From NCBI RefSeq assembly GCF_015353075.1, contig NZ_CP064187.1:1550001-1614000 (forward strand): a stretch of DNA of 64,000 nucleotides. The letters are read 5' to 3'. The first letter of the stretch is position 1, and every line of letters starts with the position of its first letter. The position numbers and the translations under genes were made by a program. The notes below the pieces were generated by a model. That model saw only the letters and a program-made list of their open reading frames with translations. It searched no databases and was not told the origin of the DNA. Of this stretch, positions 57,750-64,000 are shown one piece after another. Source of the DNA: Rhizobium sp. 007 (GTDB lineage: Bacteria; Pseudomonadota; Alphaproteobacteria; Rhizobiales; Rhizobiaceae).

Positions 57750-58214
57750 TCAGGCCGATTTTGGCTTGGCGAAAAGGTCAATGCCGCTGCCGGTTTCCAG
57801 GAAAGATTTCAGGCTGGACAGGACGGCCGGCCAACCTTGTTTGATGCCTTTCGCCATCCCGCTGTCGGCTTCGAGTTCGTCATGGGTGACGGTCAGCCGG
57901 ACCATGTTGTCGTATTCCTCGATCGCGAACGTCACCCGACTGTAGCTTGCCGGGTCGGAGGCCTGCGAAGCATTCGCCCAGGTGATGACGAGACGGGTCG
58001 GCGGCGAGACCTCAATGACCTTGCCAACGAGTTCGACAGTCCGCTCATCGTTGGCACGGATATGTTCCCATTTCGATCCGGGCTTCCAGTCGGAGACGTT
58101 CTCGTGGCCCCAGTAGCGCCTTGCGACGTCCGGTTTCGTTATGGCCTCGAACACCTTTTCCGGGGTCGAGAGAACATAGGTCACGTATACAAAGCTGGTC
58201 ATCTCTTTGGTCAT
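57750..58214 (-). CDS. AHSA1/SRPBCC-domain protein
   Basis: This 154-residue protein with a START-like hydrophobic-cavity fold has typical segments VLSTPEKVFEAITKPDVARRYWG (about residues 14-36) and GWPAVLSSLKSFLETG near the C-terminus. Such proteins commonly pair with ArsR regulators in Actinobacteria and Rhizobiales; ligands are mostly unknown. Its ATG lies 2 bp after the arsR-type stop, so the two are tightly coupled. Confidence 0.88.
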   Translation of the reverse strand: MTKEMTSFVYVTYVLSTPEKVFEAITKPDVARRYWGHENVSDWKPGSKWEHIRANDERTVELVGKVIEVSPPTRLVITWANASQASDPASYSRVTFAIEEYDNMVRLTVTHDELEADSGMAKGIKQGWPAVLSSLKSFLETGSGIDLFAKPKSA

Positions 58215-58216
58215 TG

Positions 58217-58531
58217 TTACTCTCCTTCGAGTTCCTTCTTCAGATCATGCAGCAGGCTAAGCCGCTGATGTTCGAATTTCCGCACCCACCGTTCGTAGAC
58301 CTCGTGGAGCGGCACGGGGTTGATGAAATGCAGCTTTTCCCGACCGCGCCTAACCGTGCTCACGAGATTGGCCGCCTCCAATACCCCGATGTGCTGCGTG
58401 ACGGATTGCCGGGCCATGTCCAAGTTGTCGCAAAGCTGGCCGAGCGTCTGCCCGTTCTTCTCACAAAGAAGGTCAAGCAGCTTTCTGCGTGTCGGGTCGC
58501 CCAGCGCTTTGAAAACCTTGTCAGCGTCCAT
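58217..58531 (-). CDS. ArsR-family transcriptional regulator
   Basis: This 104-residue winged-helix repressor has VFKALGDPTRRKLLDLLCEKNGQTLGQLCDNL and recognition helix MARQSVTQHIGVLEAANLV (about residues 39-57). The metal-binding ELCVCD-type motif of ArsR/SmtB is absent, so it is not expected to sense metal that way. ATG 58531 gives the usual start; the frame runs further up through the operators. Two perfect palindromes lie 30-70 bp upstream, predicting autoregulation of the three-gene operon. Confidence 0.9.
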   Translation of the reverse strand: MDADKVFKALGDPTRRKLLDLLCEKNGQTLGQLCDNLDMARQSVTQHIGVLEAANLVSTVRRGREKLHFINPVPLHEVYERWVRKFEHQRLSLLHDLKKELEGE

Positions 58532-58559
58532 TGGTCTCACTCGAATGTGAAACCACAAT

Positions 58560-58579
58560 ATGCAGGTATCCACCTGCAT
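58560..58579. promoter_or_regulatory. ArsR operator candidate 1
   Basis: ATGCAGGTATCCACCTGCAT is a perfect inverted repeat with 8-bp arms and a 4-bp centre, 28 bp upstream of the arsR-type start. It shares GCAGGTA-n-ACCTGC with operator 2. Confidence 0.75.
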
Positions 58580-58586
58580 GTCAAGC

Positions 58587-58602
58587 GCAGGTATTTACCT
58601 GC
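58587..58602. promoter_or_regulatory. ArsR operator candidate 2
   Basis: GCAGGTATTTACCTGC is a perfect inverted repeat with 7-bp arms and a TT centre. Its centre is 25 bp from that of operator 1, so two dimers could bind with a defined phase. Confidence 0.75.
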
Positions 58603-58652
58603 TTTTCAAGTGGCAGCGGTCGAGGTGATCGAGCGTCGAGCGGCGTGGGGTA

Positions 58653-58763
58653 GGCCGATGGCCTTGTGCCGGATTGACGCTGCGCCGCTCGTGCTGATCC
58701 GATCCAACAGCCGACGCACCTGGCGCGCGCTCAGATCAAGCACATGCGCCGCCGACACCAGCG
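58653..58763 (-). mobile_element. 111-bp fragment of an ISNCY transposase gene
   Basis: This fragment aligns with 60292-60401 of the complete element nearby, with scattered substitutions. It encodes LLDRISTSGAASIRHKAIG on the minus strand in one open frame. It is 1 bp longer than the matching part of the complete copy, which exposes a deletion there. It abuts an IS30 stub. Confidence 0.8.
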
Positions 58764-58814
58764 GGCAATCTTGCGGCGTTCATCCATATCGATCTGGGAG
58801 TAGGTGCGTTTCAT
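58761..58814 (-). pseudogene. IS30-family transposase, N-terminal stub
   Basis: Eighteen codons from ATG 58814 (minus) read MKRTYSQIDMDERRKIAR, the usual start of IS30-family transposases, behind AAGGAACGAGAC. The frame is then cut by the ISNCY fragment. The AT-richer stretch 58815-58880 is probably the left end of the lost IS30 element. Confidence 0.7.
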
Positions 58815-58889
58815 GTCTCGTTCCTTGCAAGGATAAACCGTTGTTATCTATTGCAAGTCGCACTTCATCCTTGAACCCACCCCCACCCG

Positions 58890-58894
58890 GCACC
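58890..58894. repeat. Target-site duplication, left
   Basis: GCACC directly precedes the TGT end of the ISNCY element and is repeated at 60561-60565, as expected for a 5-bp duplication on insertion. Confidence 0.7.
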
Positions 58895-59018
58895 TGTGGC
58901 GGGGAAGTTGGAATGTCCGCTTCTGCGCAAAGTTAAAATGTCACTTTGGGCGCGTCTTCAGCCACTTAGAAATGCGATACTCGACATCTCCACTTGCGCT
59001 GAGGCAAGCCCCCGACCG

Positions 59019-59081
59019 GACCGGCTGGGCCGGGTTGCAAGGGAAGGGAGGGGCGGGTGAGAGGCACCCCTTCGGCTTTAG
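59019..59081. repeat. 63-bp repeat, copy B (inside ISNCY element)
   Basis: It matches 57073-57135 over its full length with about three quarters of bases identical. It lies between the left inverted repeat and the transposase stop. Confidence 0.6.
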
Positions 59082-59104
59082 CTTTGAGACTGTGCGATGA
59101 CGGA

Positions 59105-60477
59105 TCATTCCGCAGCATCAAGCCGGGAAAGTGCTGCCTCTCGCCGCGCAAGCACCACCGGATCGTTCATGAAATCCGTCTTCCGACCCGGCTTGCGGCC
59201 CCGCGGTTTGTAGCCATTCTTCTCACTGTTGGTCCTCACCTTTGGTCCAGGCAACTGCTCCTGACGTGCTTTGATATAGGCCAGCACATCGCCGAGCCGC
59301 TTGTTCTCGGTAATCGCCGCATGCGTCACCCGCTGGTCCTTGTCGAACGTCCGGTAGGGCAGGGAATGCCCCTTCCACCGCACATCCAATCGACCATCCG
59401 CATAGGCATAGGTCTCGACATAGCGACCAGCCAATCCGCGCGTCACCTCGGTCTCCTCCAGCATGATCCGCTGGCGCTCGAACGAAAACGTCAACTGCGA
59501 TCCGACATAACGCTGTTCGCGCTTGCACAGGATCTCCTGCAGCCGATCCTGTGCAAGATTCATCGGCCGGTGCAGGTCTTCGGACCGGGCAGGGACAATC
59601 GCAAACCGCGCATTGTAGTGCTCCATGAAGCCAGGCAAAAACGCATTGCCAGCCTCCATGTCGCAGATGCCCGCCAGCCGTAGTTCCTTGACCAGCCGAT
59701 CCTGCAGCGTCCGGTTCATCCGCTCGACGCGCCCCTTGGCCTGGCTGGAGTTTGCACAAAGAATCTCGATGTTTAGCTCGCAAAGCGCCCGCCCGAACTG
59801 GGTCATGCCTTGGCCACCTTTGGCATCCTTCTTCGCCACCCGGAACACCGAGTGCTTGTCGGAATAAAACGCCACCGGCGCGCCGTGATGCTTCAGATAA
59901 AGCTCCAGCGCCTCGAAGTAAGTGAAAGCGCTCTCCGAGCGGACAAAGCGCAGCTGCATCAACTTGCCCGTCGCATCGTCGACGAACACCAGCAGCGAGC
60001 ACGGTTCACCACGATCTTCGAACCAGCGATGTTCCGAGCCGTCGATCTGCACCAGTTCGCCATAGGCCTCGCGCCGCAAGCGTGGCTGATGAAACGTCCG
60101 CCGCTGCTTGCGTGATAGCCACAGGCCAGCATCCACCATCCAGCTGCGCAATGTCTCGCGCGACACACGCACTCCATCGCGTTCGGCAAGCTTCTCGGCC
60201 GCCAGCGTCGGACCGAAGTCCGCATAGCGTTCGCGCACCAGCGTCACGGCGTAATCGCGAACACCGTCGCTGATCCGGTTGTTCGACGGCCGGCCGATCG
60301 CCTTGTGCGGATCGATGCCGCACCGCCAGTGCTGATCCGCTCCAGCAGCCGACGCACCTGGCGCGTGCTCAGATCAAGCACATGCGCCGCCGACACCAGC
60401 GTCATGCGGCCGGCGATCACTTTCGACAAAATCTCGATCCGCTGCAGATCACGCTCGCTCATCGCAATCAGTCCCAT
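59105..60477 (-). pseudogene. ISNCY-family transposase with a one-base deletion
   Basis: The protein would be about 458 residues. The N-terminal part (ATG 60477, GGGAG upstream) reads MGLIAMSERDLQRIEILSKV with a helix-turn-helix and runs in frame to GGAASIR. A base is missing near 60308, so the frame then changes. The rest continues in another frame: IGRPSNNRISDGVRDYAV, then an rve-type DDE core with Asp in VQIDGSEHRW, Asp in FYSDKHSVFRV and Glu in GRVERMNRTLQDR. The C-terminal basic tail is intact. The fragment at 58653-58763 retains the missing base. Confidence 0.85.
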
Positions 60478-60560
60478 CCGCAATCTCCCAGGTCATCAAA
60501 ACCCGGGGAGAGTGACATTCTTACTTTGCAGAATCAGGACACTTTAACTTTGCGGCTACA

Positions 60561-60565
60561 GCACC
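60561..60565. repeat. Target-site duplication, right
   Basis: GCACC directly follows the ACA end of the element and equals the sequence at 58890-58894. Confidence 0.7.
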
Positions 60566-61058
60566 ACATCACATAAGATAGATTATGGAACGGGAACGCT
60601 TCGCTGGTGAGGAAGGAAGGAGCCTATAAGAACGGAGCAGAACTGGCACAAACAGGCGAATTCCGTACATCATCAGGAACCTAGAACGACACAAACCGTC
60701 GAGCCAGAATAATCTTCCGCGTGCTTGGCTCCCACCAACGAGCTCCGCTCCCGCATTGCATTTTGATGGTTGCGTTAGCCGACACTGCGGGCGAACACGA
60801 ACTACAAGCATCGATCGCTGCGGCCATTCACCGAAAGCGCGCTTAGTCCTCGGTTCCACAGCCACACCCAGAAGCCTCGGCAGACGGCGGCAACGCTTCT
60901 TAGCGTCGCTCGCTTGCCTGTGCGTTTGAGATGCGTAGTGGCAACTAAACGCCACAAACCGTGCCTACACCACTTACGAGTGAGCGTTCATGTTGTTATC
61001 GGGGGGCAGTTCTCCTAAAAGGAGGTCTCCCACCGTTTCTAGACTCCGGAGCTACAAC
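60566..61058. other. Non-coding stretch right of the IS element
   Basis: About 490 bp without a recognisable gene. It is AT-richer than the core genes. A strong ribosome-site-like AAGGAGGT (61019-61026) is part of a small palindrome but has no start codon at suitable distance. Open frames here have composition unlike real proteins. Confidence 0.5.
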
Positions 61059-62213
61059 ATGCACATCGGACCGCAGCAGCGGATTTATGTCTGCTTCTTC
61101 CTGTTCGCTGTTTCGATGGGCGCTATGCTGTCGCGTCTTCCGGACATTCAAGACGCTCTCCAGATTGACAAATCTGAGCTCGGTTTGACGCTGATTGGAG
61201 CCGCGGTCGGCGCGTTGGTTTCACTAACGTTTTCGTCCCCCATCGTTGCCCGCCTCGGAGCACGTACCACCGCTTTTCTTACCGTGTTGGGAACGTCCGC
61301 GTGTCTTGCTCTTGTGCCTTGGGTGAGTGCTGCTCCTTTGGTTTTCGGCATTCTTTTGTGCGAAGGACTGCTGGCAGGAGCGCTGGAGATCAATCTCAAC
61401 GTCGAGATTGACCGCATTGAGGCGCAGCTTGGACGGGGCGTCATGAACCGGGCACATGGATTCTGGAGCCTTGGCTTCTTCGTCACAGCCCTGGTTTCGG
61501 CCGCAGTCCGCCAGGCCGGCGTATCAACGCAGCTTCATCTAGGATTGACGTTCGGGTTTGTCCTGATCGCCGGTACGATAGTAATCGCTGGCATGCGCAA
61601 TGCCCCTGCAAGAGTGGCGCTTGATCATTCAGACGCGGGGCGTATCGCGCTTCCGACAGTTGCACTGCTTCCTCTGTGTGTCATTGGTATCGCCGCATTC
61701 CTGGTCGAGGGCGCGGGCATTGATTGGTCGGCGATCTATATGCGCGACGTCTTCCAATCCGAACCGTTCGTCGGAGGGCTGGGCCTCACGTTTTTCACCT
61801 TCTTCATGGCTTTGACGAGGTTATTTGCAGATCCGTTTGTCGATCGCTTCGGCTCCCGAACGGTCGCTTTGACACTGCTCCTCGTGTCAGCCGTTGGGCT
61901 TTGCGCGGTGTGGCTTGCTCCGCATCAATACATCGCCCTTGTTGGATTTGCGCTCATGGGCGGCGGTTGTAGCGTGGTATACCCCCTTGCCGTTTCTGCA
62001 GCGGCGCGGCGCTCGGACCGAGCCTCCCATCTCAATGTCGCGGCATTGGGCCAAATGTCGTTTGTCGTGTTCTTCCTCGCTCCACCGCTCCTCGGTTTTG
62101 TGGCGGAGCACGCTGGTATCAGGACAGCGTACCTTGTATGCCTGCCAGTCATACTTTCCGCTTTAATATGTGTTCGGTCCCTCTCCGCTCGCCGCCGACT
62201 GGCTGCTGCATAA
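61059..62213 (+). CDS. MFS transporter, YbjJ-like
   Basis: This 384-residue major facilitator has about twelve helices and the YbjJ-type N-terminus YVCFFLFAVSMGAMLSRLPDIQDALQIDKSELGLTLIGAAVGAL. GFWSLGFFVTALV follows a NRAHG segment near residue 125. ATG 61059 follows CCGGAGCT; an upstream ATG at 60990 would add 23 polar residues without family support. Codon use is less GC-rich than the core genes and the flanks are non-coding, consistent with acquisition. Substrate unknown; relatives have been linked to sugar or drug efflux. Confidence 0.83.
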   Translation: MHIGPQQRIYVCFFLFAVSMGAMLSRLPDIQDALQIDKSELGLTLIGAAVGALVSLTFSSPIVARLGARTTAFLTVLGTSACLALVPWVSAAPLVFGILLCEGLLAGALEINLNVEIDRIEAQLGRGVMNRAHGFWSLGFFVTALVSAAVRQAGVSTQLHLGLTFGFVLIAGTIVIAGMRNAPARVALDHSDAGRIALPTVALLPLCVIGIAAFLVEGAGIDWSAIYMRDVFQSEPFVGGLGLTFFTFFMALTRLFADPFVDRFGSRTVALTLLLVSAVGLCAVWLAPHQYIALVGFALMGGGCSVVYPLAVSAAARRSDRASHLNVAALGQMSFVVFFLAPPLLGFVAEHAGIRTAYLVCLPVILSALICVRSLSARRRLAAA

Positions 62214-62667
62214 AGCACTATGGAAACTGCTCCGTTGGCATTCACTGGGATATAAACACCTGTCCAGCCATGCGGCCACAAACGGCGCGGGCGCCGCTCC
62301 GTCGACAGCCCCCTCTCCGCGCCGGCGAATTCGTACGGGGCACCAAACGCAAGTCCCCGCCTGGTGGGCGCTCATCGATCTCGGAGACACTAAACGGCAG
62401 AATGACCTTGGGTCGTGTTGCCCTGCTGTCGAGACCTTGGATGCGTGGATCCGACCAGGATGCCGCTGCGAAGGACAACCCTCACAGTGTGGGACGTCCC
62501 GGTTGACCGTCGAGGTGTGGTCCTTACTAGGTCTTTTGGGCTAGTTGCCTTGGCTGTCGAGTGTGACACTTTACTCGGAACAAGGAAAGTATCGAGAGAC
62601 AGCGCTCCGCTGTGTCGTGCGTCGCTCGCTCGGCGCGATGCGCCGGCAAGCCAAGGAGAAGAAGATA
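62214..62667. other. Non-coding stretch between MFS and methyltransferase genes
   Basis: About 450 bp in which no gene, RNA or clear repeat was recognised. Several open frames cross it but none has a plausible protein composition or ribosome site. Confidence 0.5.
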
Positions 62668-63477
62668 ATGACCGCGACCGATGCGCATTTCCAAGGAGAC
62701 ATTCCCGCGATCTACGAGCAGTTCCTCGTGCCGATCCTGTTCGAGGGATACGCCTCGGATTTGGCGGCCCGCGTCGCGGACTGCCATCCTGAACGTGTTC
62801 TGGAAGTCGCCGCAGGATCGGGTGTGCTGACACGGGCGATGGCGACCAGGCTTGCGCCGGAGGTCCAAATCGTCGCTACCGATCTGAACCAGGCGATGCT
62901 CGATATCGCAGCGAAGAAGGGCGTTGGCCGTCAGGTCGAGTGGAAACAGGCGGACGCACTCGAGCTGCCCTTTGACAGCGCAAGTTTCGATGTTGTCGCC
63001 TGCCAGTTCGGCGTTATGTTCTTTCTGGACAAGCAGCGCGGTTATGGGCAGATACTGAGGGTGCTGAAGCCTGGAGGGACGTTTCTTTTCAACACTTGGG
63101 CCTCGCTTGCCGAAAACGAAATTGCCCGCACCGTTTCCGAGGCAATCGTCGCGGCTTTTCCCGACGACCCCACGCGGTTTCTCGAACGAACGCCGCATGG
63201 CTATTACGAGCGAGAGACGATCGAGAATGATCTCAGGCACGCGGGCTTCCGGAAAGTGACGATCGATACGATAGACATGGCCGCGCATGCCCCCTCGCCG
63301 CGCGACGTCGCAATAGCATTCTGTCGGGGTACGCCATTGAAAATGGAGATCGCCGCGCGCGCTGCCGATGACGAAAAGGCTGTTCAAGCGGTCGCCGCAG
63401 CGTTCGAACAGCGCTTTGGCAGCGGACGGATTCATGGAAACCTACGTGCTCATGTCGTTGTCGCTGAGGTTCGCTAG
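62668..63477 (+). CDS. Class I SAM-dependent methyltransferase
   Basis: This 269-residue enzyme has a Rossmann methyltransferase core. Motif I is VLEVAAGSGVLTRAMA (about residues 46-61), followed by the acidic ATDLNQAML, the ADALELPFDSASFDVVACQFGVMFF segment, and LRVLKPGGTFLFNTW after motif III. This is the Methyltransf_11/25 (UbiE-like) group. ATG 62668 follows AAGGAG at 9 bp; the frame extends upstream but without support. Methyl acceptor unknown. No partner gene is adjacent on the same strand. Confidence 0.85.
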   Translation: MTATDAHFQGDIPAIYEQFLVPILFEGYASDLAARVADCHPERVLEVAAGSGVLTRAMATRLAPEVQIVATDLNQAMLDIAAKKGVGRQVEWKQADALELPFDSASFDVVACQFGVMFFLDKQRGYGQILRVLKPGGTFLFNTWASLAENEIARTVSEAIVAAFPDDPTRFLERTPHGYYERETIENDLRHAGFRKVTIDTIDMAAHAPSPRDVAIAFCRGTPLKMEIAARAADDEKAVQAVAAAFEQRFGSGRIHGNLRAHVVVAEVR

Positions 63478-63503
63478 CCGGTGCCGACCGTTCCCAGGTC
63501 GTG

Positions 63504-64000
63504 CTAGTCTGCTCGGAGCTCATCCACTTTGACCTCGAACTGCATCTGATCAAAGGCGGGTTCGACGTGTTCGGGCGTCTCGGCCATCACGGTGTCGTAG
63601 TCAAGCGGCGTATGCATATGCGTCAGGATCGCTCGCTTCGGCTTCAGCCGGCCGATCCAGTCGAGTGATTGCTCAAGCGACAGGTGGCTTGGATGATAGC
63701 GGTATTGCAGAGCGTCGATAATGAGGATGTCGAGATCCTGAAGCTTTGCGACAGTCTCGGGCGGGAAGTCACTGATATCGCTGCAATAAGCGACATCACC
63801 GATTCTAAAGCCAAGCGAATGTATGTCGCCGTGCTGCTGCAGATGCGGCCGGAATGAAATCGAGCCTCCAGCGCCGCTGATGACGATAGGCGTCATATCC
63901 TCGATCAGGATCGGCTCGACGATCGGCGGATAATTGCTGCGGGGCGGCGTTTCGATGCAATAGCTGAAGCCCTGGCGGATGCGGTCCATCGTGAACGGAT
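63504..64000 (-). CDS. MBL-fold metallo-hydrolase (PhnP-like), 5' part outside window
   Basis: The frame is open to the right edge, so at least the N-terminal metal-binding HxHxDH region lies outside. Visible are GFRIGDVAYCSDISDFPPETV, ILIIDALQYRYHPSHLSLEQSLDWI and AILTHMHTPLDYDTV, the later metal-site and C-terminal segments of PhnP/RNase Z-type beta-lactamase-fold hydrolases. Related genes in Rhizobiales usually sit near a TatD-type DNase, from memory. Phosphodiester cleavage is the likely chemistry. Confidence 0.85.
   Translation of the reverse strand, partial: PFTMDRIRQGFSYCIETPPRSNYPPIVEPILIEDMTPIVISGAGGSISFRPHLQQHGDIHSLGFRIGDVAYCSDISDFPPETVAKLQDLDILIIDALQYRYHPSHLSLEQSLDWIGRLKPKRAILTHMHTPLDYDTVMAETPEHVEPAFDQMQFEVKVDELRAD

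Larger units (their letters stand above)
58895..60560 (-). mobile_element. ISNCY-type insertion sequence, 1666 bp, complete but frameshifted
   Basis: The element has imperfect inverted ends starting TGT and finishing ACA. Each end carries two tandem blocks of the type AAAGTTAAAnTGTC over about 48 bp (58895-58944 and 60512-60560). GCACC flanks both sides. One transposase gene runs on the minus strand. A 160-bp non-coding stretch near the left end (58945-59104) holds copy B of the 63-bp repeat. The clear ends and duplication indicate fairly recent insertion. Confidence 0.85.

Noticed and set aside
59105..60477. Programmed frameshift in the transposase instead of a mutation
   Set aside because: No slippery heptamer was seen at the shift, and the nearby fragment carries the missing base in an uninterrupted frame. 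A deletion is simpler.
60569..60955. Minus-strand frame of 128 codons right of the IS
   Set aside because: Very rich in Arg, Ser and Leu without a domain, and no ribosome site. Treated as non-coding.
61013..61027. Strong ribosome-site-like AAGGAGGT before the YbjJ-like MFS gene
   Set aside because: No start codon lies at a workable distance. The site fits a small palindrome and the gene has its own CCGGAG site.

Overview
The window is a high-GC chromosomal segment from an alphaproteobacterium, most likely Rhizobiaceae (Rhizobium/Agrobacterium group). This is inferred from a phosphatidylcholine synthase gene, a glnB-glnA pair behind a sigma-54-type promoter, an alphaproteobacterial LexA box (GTTC-N7-GTTC) shared by uvrA and ssb, an sdhE-mfd pair, an IalB-family protein and many ABC importers. 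No CRISPR array, prophage, rRNA or tRNA was seen.

Layout: 1-3.7 kb holds the end of a GFA-family gene and a three-gene MacA/MacB-type export operon. 3.7-5.4 kb holds a DapA-family lyase divergent from a GntR regulator, with two matching palindromes between them. 5.4-8.2 kb has ferredoxin reductase, phosphatidylcholine synthase and quinone oxidoreductase genes. 8.2-12.9 kb is a BMP-type (nucleoside-like) ABC importer. 12.9-18.4 kb is a YtfQRT/YjfF-type sugar ABC importer ending in its probable FadR-type regulator. 18.5-28.6 kb is core metabolism and repair: glmU, glmS, a DUF502 gene, recG, sdhE and mfd. 28.6-32.6 kb has a DsbA-family protein, a YejA-like binding protein, an IalB protein and hspQ. 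32.7-34.6 kb is glnBA. 34.8-43.2 kb carries nnrD, a DUF72 gene, uvrA/ssb and a chromate-resistance pair (rhodanese-ChrB fusion plus chrA). 43.3-47.0 kb has marC and gyrA.

47.0-48.6 kb is an accessory pocket of tiny genes: three 45-51 residue membrane proteins on the minus strand, with two copies of an identically spaced four-half-site motif upstream. This is the most interesting unexplained signal. 48.6-52.5 kb returns to core genes (coaD, two cyclophilins, queA, tgt); the Tgt zinc site lacks two of its three cysteines. From 52.5 kb to the end the content is accessory: a rhodanese/DUF2892 remnant, a DUF4864 gene, an MFS gene with a DUF1127 gene, a winged-helix/TolB/TPR regulator, two GFA genes, an arsR-AHSA1-GFA operon with two perfect operator palindromes, and a nest of IS remnants. 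The nest includes a 1666-bp ISNCY-type element whose ends, 5-bp target duplication and disabling one-base deletion can all be read directly. An MFS gene, a methyltransferase gene and the end of an MBL-fold hydrolase gene close the window.

All names come from reading the sequence by eye; no database search was run.
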